A stretch of DNA of 64,000 nt, taken from NCBI GenBank assembly GCA_036172665.1, contig CM069870.1, positions 66,216,212 to 66,280,211 of the forward strand, in the 5' to 3' direction. Within the stretch, counting starts at the first letter, position 1, and every line of letters starts with the position of its first letter. The notes under the pieces are model-generated. The model did not search any database. It was given only the letters and a program-made list of their open reading frames with translations, and was not told the DNA's origin. Made by a program: the position numbers and the translations under genes. This DNA is from Prosopocoilus inquinatus. Taxonomy: Eukaryota > Arthropoda > Insecta > Coleoptera > Lucanidae. Below are positions 43,206 through 54,094 of the stretch, in pieces.

Positions 43206-46200
43206 AGTACTTACTAAATTCTGCAAGTGGCAAAGTATGTACGTAGCAATCGTGCGCTAAAAACTATGTAATGACATGACAATTGATTTAAAGTTTGCAT
43301 TCCTGATTATTAAAGCTACACAAGAATAAATATGAATGCGTAAATGTCAACTTAATTGTCGATATGATATGATAACGTACGAGCAGTCACGTTTTCCACG
43401 CTTGACGAGCTCTTATCAGTCCACGCGACTCAATTTTAATTTTAGATTCGATCAGGACAGAGAATCATTAATTTATGGCTGCTGTAATCTTCGTTGCACT
43501 CGAATCGAGCCAACGAAACAAACAAGCGGAACTAACTCGTCGCCTTCAAGGACAATAATAATAATTTAATAATGAGGATGAGTGATGATAGTGTTTGCTG
43601 TGCGCTGATAAGCACCAGAATTAGGCGAAATATGTATTTCGTAATTCGGGGCCAGCTCAACATGGTATTTGTTCGCCGGTTTCAATGAAATTAAATAAAT
43701 AAATAAATCAACGAACAAATCCGGCTGTGATTATTAGGACATTCCAAGGCAAATTTCTTTGTTTGACTTAAGTAATTAATTAACTAATTAATGAATCAGG
43801 CATTTCATTCTTTTCAAGTTAATCTTCGGTAGACTTTATATTTTCCAGTATAAATAATAAATTAAAATTACTAATTAATCTCCCTTGTTTGCATTTTATT
43901 TTATTTTTTTATTAATGATGTTTGTTGATACTTTCTTGCCTGGATATCTTTAAACGTTGATTGCATTTGCTTGCATTTTTTTTCCAAAGAAAAAATCGTT
44001 TCTATTTATTTGCTTTTTCGATATTCTGTCTAAATCTCCATTCCCTTTTAAATGGGGGGTTAGAAGAAGATGGAGGAATTTTGAGAGTGCTCTAGCTTCA
44101 GAGCAATCACTCGAAGACGCTATCTATAATCTTTCATTTCAAGGGGCTAGATGAATAAAGTGAAATAAAAGTTTCTGCATCAAATACCGGGTGATCAACG
44201 GAATTCATAATTAGAGGAGGCTGTGATTGGTGCTATTTTATGCTGTGTGGTTGGATACACTGAGAAATAAATAATAAATTGACAGCTGCCATATTTGAGG
44301 TTACGCTCGTGCTTTATATAATCTTTATTTTGTTACTTTATTTTGGTTTAAATCCTTTTTTAGAATATTAGGGGAGGTTTCATAAGACAAATCTGTTTAT
44401 TATCGATCATTTAAAACAAATAAATGCCACAATTCTGACATTTCGAACTTTTAGTTTCAAACTGCAAGCCTCTGTTGCCAACTTTTTGGAAAATATCTCT
44501 AATTATAAATTCCGTTGATCGCATGGTATTATTTTTTAATCCTAAATTACTTGAAATGTTTTTAATTGTAAAATAATTATTATTCAATTCATCTTATCAA
44601 AATTATTATTGTACAACGAGCACAATTATTTAAAATTCAAATTTTCTTCACATATTTGGTAGTTTTCTTTAGAAAAAATGAAGTTAAATCATTTATTTCG
44701 TCCCATTTATCTCACCAATCTCTGTTACTTTTTATAGGTATTTTCAGTATTAATTCTTGTCTAAACTAGTTTACAACAACTAATTTTTTCTCTTCCATCA
44801 TTTATTTACTTATTTATCGTTCTCCTTTAATCCTTCTTTTAATAATCATATTTCGCTTCCTCTAGAATCGGACGACTTTATTTTCTGAATCTTTCTGGTG
44901 GATCGCGTTTCAATTGTTAAATTGTTATTTCCATTATAAGCAACTTACAAGCAATCTAAAAATACTCTCGTTAATCGAGTTGTTTTGAATATCTCGGCCA
45001 TTTCAATTACTAAAACTAATTAAATTAAATAAACTGAACCACACCATATGACTCAGACTAATGTAAGAATTGAACAGAAACTAATTTTTAAGTTTATCAA
45101 GAAATTAACGCTTTGTTTGATGCTGAGTCTAATTAAATTAAAACAAAGAAAAAATTACACGTTCCTAACTCGAATGAATAAACAAGAATAAAATCATTTC
45201 GATGAAACTAGAAAGTAGAACATCTAGAGTTGATTTGTATGGTTTAAATAGAAACCGGACAGTAAAATTCAAGGGTAGGTGCAAGGGTTTAATATTGTGA
45301 CGATCTAATGCGTGACTAATTAGTCCTTCAAACCAGTTCCATATAATTTAAACAGTCGGATAGGAAAATAAGGACAGTTCGTACTGAAGTTAACCGACCG
45401 CTCGATTTATGTTTGAATAAATTGTTATGTCGTATTAAATAAATTCGTGTAACGTTCTAAATAAATTACATAGTTTATTATTAGTTGTGCAGAGCTTTTA
45501 TTTTAAAATGAATTCAATTAACCCTATATTCGTAACAATGTAATAAAAAAATTGTTGAGCAATTCAAGTTCAAAAAGTTCAAAAAGCGAAAGACATAAAC
45601 ATACAAAAAGTAAACCCTAGAGAAATGGAAGATGAATGTAAAATTTAAGAAAAAGAATCAATACAGAAAATATGAAATAAAAATCAACTATGTAGCTAGT
45701 TTAATAAAGTACGTCGTATTCAACGTCAACGCCATCTATTGTCCCAAAGTGAAACCTCAATTAATCGATTGTCTATAATATGGTTTCATCTTCATATTCA
45801 GTACAATGTTTTAAATTAAATGAGAAATATGAAATTTATGCACGGAAACATCAATGAGAGCTCCATCTGTTGTCCAAAAGTGCAAACAATTTTAACCAAA
45901 TTTTTATAATGGCATTTTATTTTTACGCTGATGTTTCCAGGAATATGCCTGCCATACAACATCGTAATGATATTAATTTCAAATTTGTATTGAAGACCTT
46001 AAAAGTTTGATGGTAATTCTTCAGAACGCCATCTCTTGATAAAAAATAAAAGCTATTTCATTCTAATTACGAATAGTAAGATGCTGTATTCACGTTGACG
46101 TTCTACACCAGTAGTTCCCAATTTCTTACCTCTTACAAGAAAGTAAAACTATTTTCGAAACAATATGTTTAATGTAATCGCATTAAATCTAAATTTTGTT

Positions 46201-47122
46201 AAATTGCAATCTGTGTTTGTATTTGACCTTAATATAAATCAGATCGATCATCTTTTGTCTTTTCTTGATTCGATTTGACTCTAGTTTATATTCGCATTAT
46301 TATTTGCTTTTTGTTGTTTTTTTTCTTTTGTTTGAACTTGGTAAATTTATAGAATTTTTATTTTCGTCCTATTTTCATAACTGATCGTCGTTTTGTTTGT
46401 TCTTTATCTTTAATTCTTTTACTTATTCTACTTTATTTAATTTAATTTTTAATGTACTTAGTTGATTGACCTTTTCTTTCCTTGATTCAATTTTATTTTT
46501 ACCTCTCAAATGATGTATCTTTTTCTTTTAGTGGATTGCAATTTAATTTATTTTATATGTTAATTCTGTCTGTTCATCGCCGTTTTTGTTTTCTCTGATA
46601 TTAGATTTGATTTGATTTTATTTCTATTTTTTTATTATTAACTTCGTTCAAATTTTTGATTGCGTTCGTTAGTTTTTGCATTGAGTTTACTTATTATTAG
46701 TTTTACAAAATTTTTATTTCCGTTCATACTGCGCAGACAATAGTCTTTTATTTTCATTTCATTCGGTATGATTGCATTTTATTTTTATTTATTTATTTTT
46801 TCTTCGAGTTGACATTATTTAGTCTAATTATTAGGTACATGATTTTATGACAACTAAAGTGCAATAATTGTATCTGTGTTATTACTTATTTCTCAAACAT
46901 TTATTCAAGTAATTATCTCTATCACATTACAGATGTGCATGATATTATGAGATTTCGGGAAGTTGTTAGAACTTTGATTTATTACGACATGATAACTGAA
47001 ACGCAGAACTGCCAATTAATAGCAGTTATTATCTAGGAATAATAGTGACTCGTTTTCTATGTTCGTCACTGTACAATATTTACTTCAAATTTATTTAATA
47101 GAGCATTTTTTTTCAAATAAAC
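43206..47122. other. long intergenic stretch
   Basis: No gene identified. It contains a (TAAA)n run near 43688, a T-rich low-complexity segment at 46250-46830, and several copies of the CGCCATCT motif (45730, 45861, 46028). A sequence near 43600-43650 (CTGATAAGCACC...GCGAAATATGTATTTCG) vaguely resembles a hammerhead core but does not pair well. Confidence 0.4.
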
Positions 47123-47161
47123 TATTCAGATAGGAAAATTTTGTGCAAATCGTTTTTGATT

Positions 47162-47250
47162 GCAGCGAGAACCTCGAGCAGCCTCTGGACAGCTGTTTCA
47201 GCCCTGCTTGGGGCTTCTTCAGCAGAGACGTAGCTCGACATTCCCGCTGC
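47162..47250 (-). ncRNA. hammerhead ribozyme 1
   Basis: Minus strand, 5' end at 47250. Stem I is long: GCAGCGGGAA pairs with UUCUCGCUGC, UCGAGC with GCUCGA, and CUCUG with CAGAG. The core CUGAAGA is at 47222-47216. Stem II AGCCC/GGGCU (47215-47211 with 47204-47200) has loop CAAGCA. GAA at 47199-47197 is followed by a self-complementary stem III ACAG/CUGU (47196-47189) and C17 at 47188. Cleavage is predicted between 47188 and 47187. All conserved core positions are present. The very short stem III is typical of hammerheads thought to work best as dimers. Confidence 0.85.
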
Positions 47251-47471
47251 AAACAAAAACGACTTGCCCAATTTATTCGCATTTGCGATGTAAGAGTGAT
47301 GAACAGATAAAATAGCGACATCTTACTATCGCTTTTTGACCTGACATTGCAGTGGGGTAGACAAATTGAAGCGGGATTTGCTCCTAATAAGTTCCCCATG
47401 CAAGGCGGCCATGCTTGCTGTCAAAGCATAATGAAAATTTTAGAAAAATTTTGTGCAAATCGTTTTTGATT

Positions 47472-47560
47472 GCAGCGAGAACCTCGAGCAGCCTCTGGAC
47501 AGCTGTTTCAGCCCTGCTTGGGGCTTCTTCAGCAGAGACGTAGCTCGACATTCCCGCTGC
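47472..47560 (-). ncRNA. hammerhead ribozyme 2
   Basis: Identical to ribozyme 1, exactly 310 bp further along; predicted cleavage after 47498. Confidence 0.85.
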
Positions 47561-47781
47561 AAACAAAAACGACTTGCCCAATTTATTCGCATTTGCGATG
47601 TAAGAGTGATGAACAGATAAAATAGCGACATCTTACTATCGCTTTTTGACCTGACATTGCAGTGGGGTAGACAAATTGAAGCGGGATTTGCTCCTAATAA
47701 GTTCCCCATGCAAGGCGGCCATGCTTGCTGTCAAAGCATAATGAAAATTTTAGAAAAATTTTGTGCAAATCGTTTTTGATT

Positions 47782-47870
47782 GCAGCGAGAACCTCGAGCA
47801 GCCTCTGGACAGCTGTTTCAGCCCTGCTTGGGGCTTCTTCAGCAGAGACGTAGCTCGACATTCCCGCTGC
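47782..47870 (-). ncRNA. hammerhead ribozyme 3
   Basis: Identical to ribozyme 1, 620 bp further along; predicted cleavage after 47808. Confidence 0.85.
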
Positions 47871-47966
47871 AAACAAAAACGACTTGCCCAATTTATTCGC
47901 ATTTGCGATGTAAGAGTGATGAACAGATAAAATAGCGACATCTTACTATCGCTTTTTGACCTGACA

Positions 47967-48022
47967 AGCAGGGCTGAAACAGCTGTCCAGAGGCTGCTCG
48001 AGGTTCTCGCTGCAATCAAAAA
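47967..48022 (+). ncRNA. truncated inverted hammerhead (3' half)
   Basis: Plus strand. Begins inside the stem II loop (AGCAGGGCUGAAACAGCUGU) and continues through the 3' strand of stem I. The CUGAAGA box is missing because the inversion breakpoint lies in the loop, so it cannot self-cleave alone. Confidence 0.8.
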
Positions 48023-48194
48023 CGATTTGCACAAAATTTTTCTAAAATTTTCATTATGCTTTGACAGCAAGCATGGCCGCCTTGCATGGGGAACTTATTA
48101 GGAGCAAATCCCGCTTCAATTTGTCTACCCCACTGCAATGTCAGGTCAAAAAGCGATAGTAAGATGTCGCTATTTTATCTGTTATTCAGATAGG

Positions 48195-49055
48195 CTTCTA
48201 CTAGACAAGAATTCATAACTCCGACCTCCTAAAGCATTCATAGGTTCATCCACCCCTAATCGGTCGCCCCTATAGGTTCACCGACCTCTTTCAAATTTTC
48301 ATCGACCCCATTGGGAACCCTTGTTCTAAACAGTAATGGCTTCTGCCCGTATATTTTTAGAAAATCGAAAACTATAGCGAATTACGAAGGTTGATAGAGC
48401 TGGACTGTGTATTAGAAGGTTGCCTTGATCAACGGAGGGGACAGAGGGCGCGTGCCTCGTTACGTCACGTCACGTGATAAATTCCGTTGGGCATATTAAC
48501 GAAATTTTTGCGTCATTTGATCAATAGGACCACGGAATTGATTCCATTTTTAGTGAATTAGATTAAGCCTTAGGAAATAGATTAAAACTTGCCCCATTTA
48601 CTTCACTGTGACGGATAGAAATTTCGTGTGACGTCATGAGTTACTTTTGCGGGGAGGAAATTTCAAACTGCGTATTAAATGGGAACGAGGCAATCTGTTA
48701 GATGCAATATCAGTTTTACCAACCTTGAGAATTAGAAATTAGAGCGCCATCTCTTCGCTCATTTTTCTTCAAATAGATGCGATGCCCAAATGAAACCTAG
48801 AGGTTCTTTGATCCATCAGCTGACGCTCAGAACTTTTTTAAAGTTATTATGTCTCTATATAGATGTTGTTTTTACAAAAGAAAAAGACTAAAATTACCTC
48901 TGATTAAAAAATGAATTAAACAACAAACACAAAACGTGATAAAGCAAAGATTTCTTTTTTTAGCGTAACTGTAATTAGAATATGGAAGGTATAGTCAGTC
49001 AGAAAATAATCATAAAAATAATTAAATTAGAATTAATCCAGAGTTGTGGTAACGA
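48195..49055. other. intergenic DNA
   Basis: No gene. Contains ACGTCACGTCACGTGA at about 48462-48477 and one CGCCATCTCTT motif near 48752. Confidence 0.4.
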
Positions 49056-49057
49056 CC

Positions 49058-50398
49058 CAGATAGCAGAGTGACGTATTTTTCACGGCAGTAATTGGGCTC
49101 TTTTGGTCATCGACGTCTAATGACCAAAATACCACGTGAAAAAGACGAAACATTAAAGATAAAAAAATGACGTGATTTATTAACGTCAATGAGACGTCGA
49201 ATAACCAACACATCACGTGAAAAAGATGAAACATTACAGATCGGAAAATGACGAGAATCATTAACGTCTATAAGACGTTTATTCTATGTCAAGAGATGTT
49301 CATTTAGGTTATTTATTGAAATGCAAAATAACAAATAAAATAAAAATACGTAAAAGGTGTTTCAAACGTTTGGAATCCTATTTTGGTGACTCCTCATTTT
49401 CTAAATAAGTTAATAACGTCAAATGAAAATAGACCATCATGAAATATATAAAATAAATACACATCGTCGCTTTTTCTTGTTTATTTAACGTCAATGTACG
49501 TACGTCATTTTTCAACGTTACATGACGTCATTCACTGTCATATTACGGCCGCTACATTACGGTGCCGTTATCCTATGAAAATGAGGCTTAAGTGATTGGG
49601 ATACTTGTCGCTGTCAACCTGTGACTTGACTTGAGGTGACTTGACCTCTATTTTTCGTCAGGTTTTCGCGCGTGTTCCTGTATTCTTTTGTAAAAAGTGT
49701 ACTGAGTACGGCCGGTACTTAAACTGGGAGAGTGATATTGAGAGGCCTTAATGCATAGAAACGAACTGATGCAACTTTTACTGCACAAGAAGATGTAGAT
49801 CATCATTTAGCTGAAATACCCTTACTTGTAACAGTTTTATAATACTCACATTTTTGTATGTACAGTCGTGAACATTAAATTTTGACATCATTGCTTATCA
49901 AAGATTGGTAATCAGACCTGTTAAAAATAAAAAGAAAATAATGTCTTAATTTTGAATATTGGGAATAATCTCTTAAACATTTAATTTATTCTTGGCATTT
50001 TCTTGAACTTTTATCTGATATTTTTAATTTCTGGAATTAAAGCCGACGTTCTAATTGACAGTGACGACCAAAATTTAATATTCGCGACTGTACATTCTTT
50101 TTTTTTCCACATATTTTATTATATTTATATTACGTAGAAAATATATAGGAGTATCTGTTTATAAAATGCAGCTTTTTTTATAACCAAAAAGTTACGTCCT
50201 AAATTGGTTACAATCTGGTCGATTTGGCGTAAATTAACGTCAAAGAAATATATTCGACGACGTTGAAAAGTGACGTCCCTGGTCTGTGACATATTCCCGT
50301 CACATTTACTACATACTAACGTCCGTTTTATGGTCACTATGACGTAAACGATGACCAGTATATACGGTCAAATTGACGACTCACTGCTACACGTTTTT
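49058..50398. repeat. ACGTC-rich segment, possible non-autonomous DNA element
   Basis: GACGT/ACGTC pentamers are heavily clustered, and a block of about 75 bp (CACGTGAAAAAGACGAAACA) is tandemly repeated at 49130-49262. Edges near 49062 (TAGCAGAGTGACGT) and 50385 (ACTCACTGCTAC) look like weak inverted ends. No transposase is present. Confidence 0.45.
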
Positions 50399-50499
50399 GT
50401 AATTAGGAAACAAACATCTTTTTTAATTCGAGAAAATATACAGGCTGTTCCGTTTAGGTCCGATCTTTCTAGTTGCTAATAAAGTTCCCAATAACATAC

Positions 50500-51056
50500 A
50501 CAGGCTGCTGCATTTTGAAATGCAACATAGGAAATCCCACGTTAATTTATTCCCTGATTATTTTACAGTAAAATTCCATTGAGGTTATTCAAAGTACTCT
50601 TCAAGATGAATCTGTCTGTGAAGTTTGAGAATTTTTCATACGCTGAGTTTTAAGATATTTAAAAAAGATTCTGTAACTATACCCGATTTATACCAAAACT
50701 ATCAAGCACAACCTGATCAATGACAGTGAAAACTGATAACAGATAATTAATAAATCTAGCTCGTTTTTAAGAAAGATAGATAGAAAAAGTTTTTCCTGTA
50801 ATTTATTTTAACAGTTACTGATCAAGGCCGTGCTGATAATTTGGTATAAACTGAATTTCGTCACTGATTTTTTTTTAAATATTTTGAAACTCAGCGCCTG
50901 AAAAATTCTCAAACTTCACAGACAGATTCATCTTGAAGAGTATTTTAAGAAACCCAAATGGAATTTTGCTGTAAAATAATTAGGGAAGCCAATACTCAAG
51001 CACCTTTAAATTAACATGGGATTTCCTATGTTGCGTTTCAAAACGCAGCACCTTGT
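50500..51056. repeat. MITE with terminal inverted repeats of about 220 bp
   Basis: The left end ACAGGCTGCTGCATTTTGAA is mirrored by the right end, which reads ACAAGGTGCTGCGTTTTGAA on the other strand. The arms extend through GCAACATAGGAAATCCCA and CTTCAAGATGAATCTGTCTG. The total is 557 bp with a short unique centre and no coding capacity. Confidence 0.75.
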
Positions 51057-51104
51057 ATAAAAAAGGAAAAGGGCTATCGCCAGTATAAAAACAATGTGAG
51101 ACGA

Positions 51105-51429
51105 AAGTTATTATCGGCATAACTGGCAAGGAAAGTAACTGCCTACGTACGTTTCGGTCTTGTTAGAATTCATCAGGACAATATAACCAAGTGTAAGCGG
51201 TTGACACTAGGAGATGAACAACAATGACGCAACCGACCAGGAGACCGAATGCATATTTGTTGCAACAACTGAAGAAAAGCAACATTTCGAGGGTCTCCTG
51301 GTCGGTTGCGTCATTGTTGTTTATCTCCTAGTGTCAACCCCTTACACTTGGTTATACTGTCCTGATGAATTCTAATAAGATCGAAACGTACGTAGGCAGT
51401 TACTTTCCTCGCCAGTTATGCTGATAACT
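51105..51429. repeat. inverted repeat (arms about 140 bp) with hammerhead-like cores
   Basis: The arm 51105-51246 is the reverse complement of 51291-51429, about 95% alike, around a spacer of about 45 bp. On the minus strand of the left arm and the plus strand of the right arm each carries CCTGATGAATTCTAA, an AAGA run, and GAAACGTACGTAGGC. CUGAUGA, GAAAC and a self-complementary stem III (ACGU/ACGU) are present with a 6-bp stem I containing wobbles, but stem II is only three base pairs (UCU/AGA) with mismatches at its base. Confidence 0.7.
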
Positions 51430-51469
51430 TCCTGTTCCCAATGTAAAACTCGGTGCCGCTTCGTCGCTT

Positions 51470-53045
51470 GAATTTTTTGTGTCATCTTCCGTTCCTGCGA
51501 AATACGCTTTTTTCCACTTGTTATTTCGACGGAATTAGAAATTATTGCTTTCACGTTTGACATGTAACGTCATCGGTTGCTCATGGCGTCATCTTATACT
51601 TGGCTGTCTTTAGCTTATGTCACGTTGATTCGGCTCCGTCCGAATCCTTCCTTTCGTGTTTCGGGGTGAAGCCAAACTTGGCTTTATTAATTTTTAGCGA
51701 GCATCAGGATTGCCAGATTGGGCAAAATTCCGCCATTAGGGTTACATTTAAGACATATTAGGCGTTTAAAAATCTTATTTGGCGCTTCATTTGGGCTGCT
51801 TTTGCTGCAGAAACAATATACAAAGCGATGAATAATGACCAGACAGCGGAATTCTTACGGGATGACGTAAGAATTCCACTGTCTGATAATGACTATTCAC
51901 GCCGCTGCTTTAGTTTATAATCACTATATGACGAGAATACTTCGCATTCTTCTTCTTTTTAATCAAATCGGTTTTAACATTTTATGGACCCATTTTTACA
52001 GTTCTCTTTTGTTTTCTACTTCTTTTATTTGGAAAAACTTTTGACAATTTTACCGTGACAACAGTCGATTTTCATTTTTTTGTTCGTTTTGTTATCGTGG
52101 TAGATACACTTTTTTTTCTTCAATTAGTTTAATATTTTTGTATTTCTCTTTTGTTTATTTTTATTAAATTGATATTTCACATTTTGTTGGTTGACGCTTT
52201 TTCACACTTTTGTTTTCTATTAATTTTTTTTTTTAATTTTCCTTTCTTCATGCTTTCGTAGCAGGTATGTATTTCTCTATTGCTTTTCTTACCGAATTGA
52301 TTGTTCGCATTTTATTAACGCCTTTTCATAGTTCATCGTTTTTCGTTTGTTTGGTTTTGTTTTGTGATCTTCTTTTTTTTTGCGCACTGTATTTTATAGT
52401 TCATTTCTTTTTCGTTTTTTTTTTAATCGTACTTTTGACTCTTTTACAGGTTGCTTTAATTTTCTGCGAATTCGGTGTTGACGATATTCTTTCGTTTGTT
52501 TTTCGCTTCATGTCTTGCATTTTGCTGCTGTTCTTATATTTCTCGTTTGTTTCTGTTTCTTTTATTTCTCTATTGTTTCTGTTTTTCTTGGCAGATTTAA
52601 TTTGTGTTTTCCTGTTTGCTCTGATTTTTCATATTCCAAATCGGCGATTTTTTATTCGTTTTTGTTTCTTTTATCCACATATCTTTGTTCTTTGCTTGAA
52701 ATTTATTTTGTTACATATTTTCTGCCTTTAATTTTAGCAAAAAAGAGACAATAGTGTATGTACCTTGACAACCGTCAACTTAGTTACGTTTGTATGTTTC
52801 GGTTTTCTTGTGTCATCCTTCGTTCCGGCGAGGTACGTCTTTTGTCCACTTGCTATTTCGACGGAATTATAAGTTGCTTTCACTCTTGACATTTAACGCC
52901 ATTGGTTCTGCCTCTTGACTTCATCCATCTTACACTTGGTTGGCTTTAGCTTATGTTGCTTTCGTTTCAATTCGTCCGAGCCCTTTCTTTCGTATTTCGG
53001 GACGAAGCCAAATTTGGCTTTATTAATTTGTTGCGAGCATGCAGA
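51470..53045. repeat. direct repeat pair flanking a T-rich block
   Basis: 51470-51710 and 52811-53045 are diverged direct repeats (about 75-80% by eye). They share TTCGACGGAATTA, CTTTAGCTTATGT, CCTTTC(TT)TCGT, the AAGCCAAACTTGGCTTTATTAA palindrome region and GCGAGCAT. Between them, 51950-52735 is strongly T-rich and gives a spurious Phe-rich open frame (52267-52731). It could be the decayed ends of an LTR-like or other element. Confidence 0.5.
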
Positions 53046-53910
53046 TGTAGCATTATTTTAGGACCGATCTTACCATCTAATGATAAATTTAACTGCTGGT
53101 TAATGTCCTGGGAAACGATTGTCGACACAATGGTTTCCAAGGATACAAACCGGCAGTTACATTTATCAAGAGGTGGTAAGGTCCGGCCTTAGTCGTCGTT
53201 GTGATAACCTCAGGTCACGGTGGTGTGTTTCGTGTGTGGGGTTGCGACTTCATGGCTGCATATTATATTCCGGGGTGAACAAGGCATGCTTGTTTTGGCA
53301 CCGGCAAGAGGGCCACGGGGAGGTTTCCTGCAATTATACGACGTCGGTTGGAGTCAATCTGGTGCCCTGGTGGATCAGCAACTCGTTAGAGTTTGCCCCA
53401 ACTAGCCCCATTTATTACGGACTGGTATGTTTGCGACTGTTGTTCTTTTTCTTTTTTTTCCTTTCCTTACAGACTTTAACTTTCAACTTTCAATTTTGGC
53501 TGAGTTTTGAGTACCGGTTAAAAGTAGCTTTTGCGACGATCCTTTTCGCGGGAGCAGGCATATCGTAATGGTTTTTTAATCAACCCTTTCGTGCCGGCTT
53601 TCTTCGAAGTAGCCCTTCGAATCGGTTTTGATTTGGTGTCTTCACACGTCAACACTTATTCAGTGAATAAGTTAAATTTTATGAATGGTTATCATGGTGA
53701 TTCAACGAGTTATTTGACAAATAAATTTATAAGAAGCTTGAAAAGAACGGGCCTTAAAATAATGTTACGCATTTGTTAGGTTTCCGATCACCATTTTAGT
53801 TTTATTTTTTTATTAATTTCTTACGGTTTGGATAAGTCAAAAAACCCTTATATGTCTTATATGTATTTAACATTTTTTAATGTATTGGAGACTGTGGCTT
53901 GTCTAATAAT
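53046..53910. other. intergenic DNA, no recognised gene
   Basis: Open frames at 53119-53568 and 53220-53405 have no identifiable domain. A T-rich tract lies at 53440-53470. Confidence 0.35.
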
Positions 53911-53911
53911 G

Positions 53912-54094
53912 AATTTGGATTTGACTCCTAACCACAATATGTTTTTTTTTTAAAACTAAATACGTATTTCGGCAGCTATGCTGCCATCTTCAGTAGTTGC
54001 GACCTCTATCCTACTAAATCAGAGGAGAAGTGCCGAAATACGTATTTAGTTTAAAAAAAGAAGCATATTGTGGTTAGGAGTCAAATTCAAATTT
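53912..54094. repeat. fold-back with hammerhead-like core
   Basis: Outer arms AATTTGGATTTGACTCCTAA (left) and its near reverse complement (right, ending 54094) enclose two inverted copies of the CCGAAATACGTATTTAG motif. The left copy is complete (motif C). The right, near 54030-54052, lacks the CTGAAGA box. The right arm is the same sequence found at 21160-21200. Confidence 0.7.
53954..53998 (-). ncRNA. hammerhead-like ribozyme motif C
   Basis: Minus strand. Stem I AACUA (53998-53994) pairs with UAGUU (53958-53954). The core CUGAAGA (53993-53987) is followed by one extra U. Stem II is GGCAGC/GCUGCC with loop AUA, then GAA, stem III AUAC/GUAU and U at the cleavage position (53959). Compared with motif A every stem I pair but the closing A-U and its neighbour has changed while pairing is kept. 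Confidence 0.5.

Larger units (their letters stand above)
47135..48182 (-). mobile_element. retrozyme-like element: 310-bp tandem repeat with hammerhead ribozymes
   Basis: The period is exactly 310 bp: units at 47135-47444 and 47445-47754, then a partial third to 47966. An inverted segment at 47967-48182 is the reverse complement of parts of the unit. The copies look identical. On the minus strand each direct unit contains a full hammerhead ribozyme, so a minus-strand transcript would be cut into 310-nt monomers. Tandem monomers with a hammerhead and a target duplication of about 12 bp match the described animal retrozymes, non-coding circular-RNA retroelements thought to borrow another element's reverse transcriptase. 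The open frames across it are repeat translations and not genes. The inverted end resembles twin-primed 5' inversion. Confidence 0.82.
47123..48194. repeat. 12-bp target-site duplication flanking the ribozyme array
   Basis: TATTCAGATAGG occurs at 47123-47134 and again at 48183-48194, directly outside the two ends of the tandem element. This shows that the whole array, including its inverted part, was inserted as one event. Confidence 0.85.

Noticed and set aside
43590..43660. CTGATAAGCACC...GGCGAAATATGTATTTCG as a hammerhead
   Set aside because: The core G8 is changed to A and stem II does not pair; stem I pairs only with shifted registers.
47091..48070. Series of minus-strand open frames of 65-106 codons repeating the same peptides
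   Set aside because: They are translations of the 310-bp ribozyme repeat in different frames and carry no protein domain. The conserved feature is the RNA fold.
52267..52731. 154-codon Phe/Leu-rich open frame that looks like a membrane protein
   Set aside because: It is a by-product of T-rich low-complexity DNA, with no start context or conservation signal.
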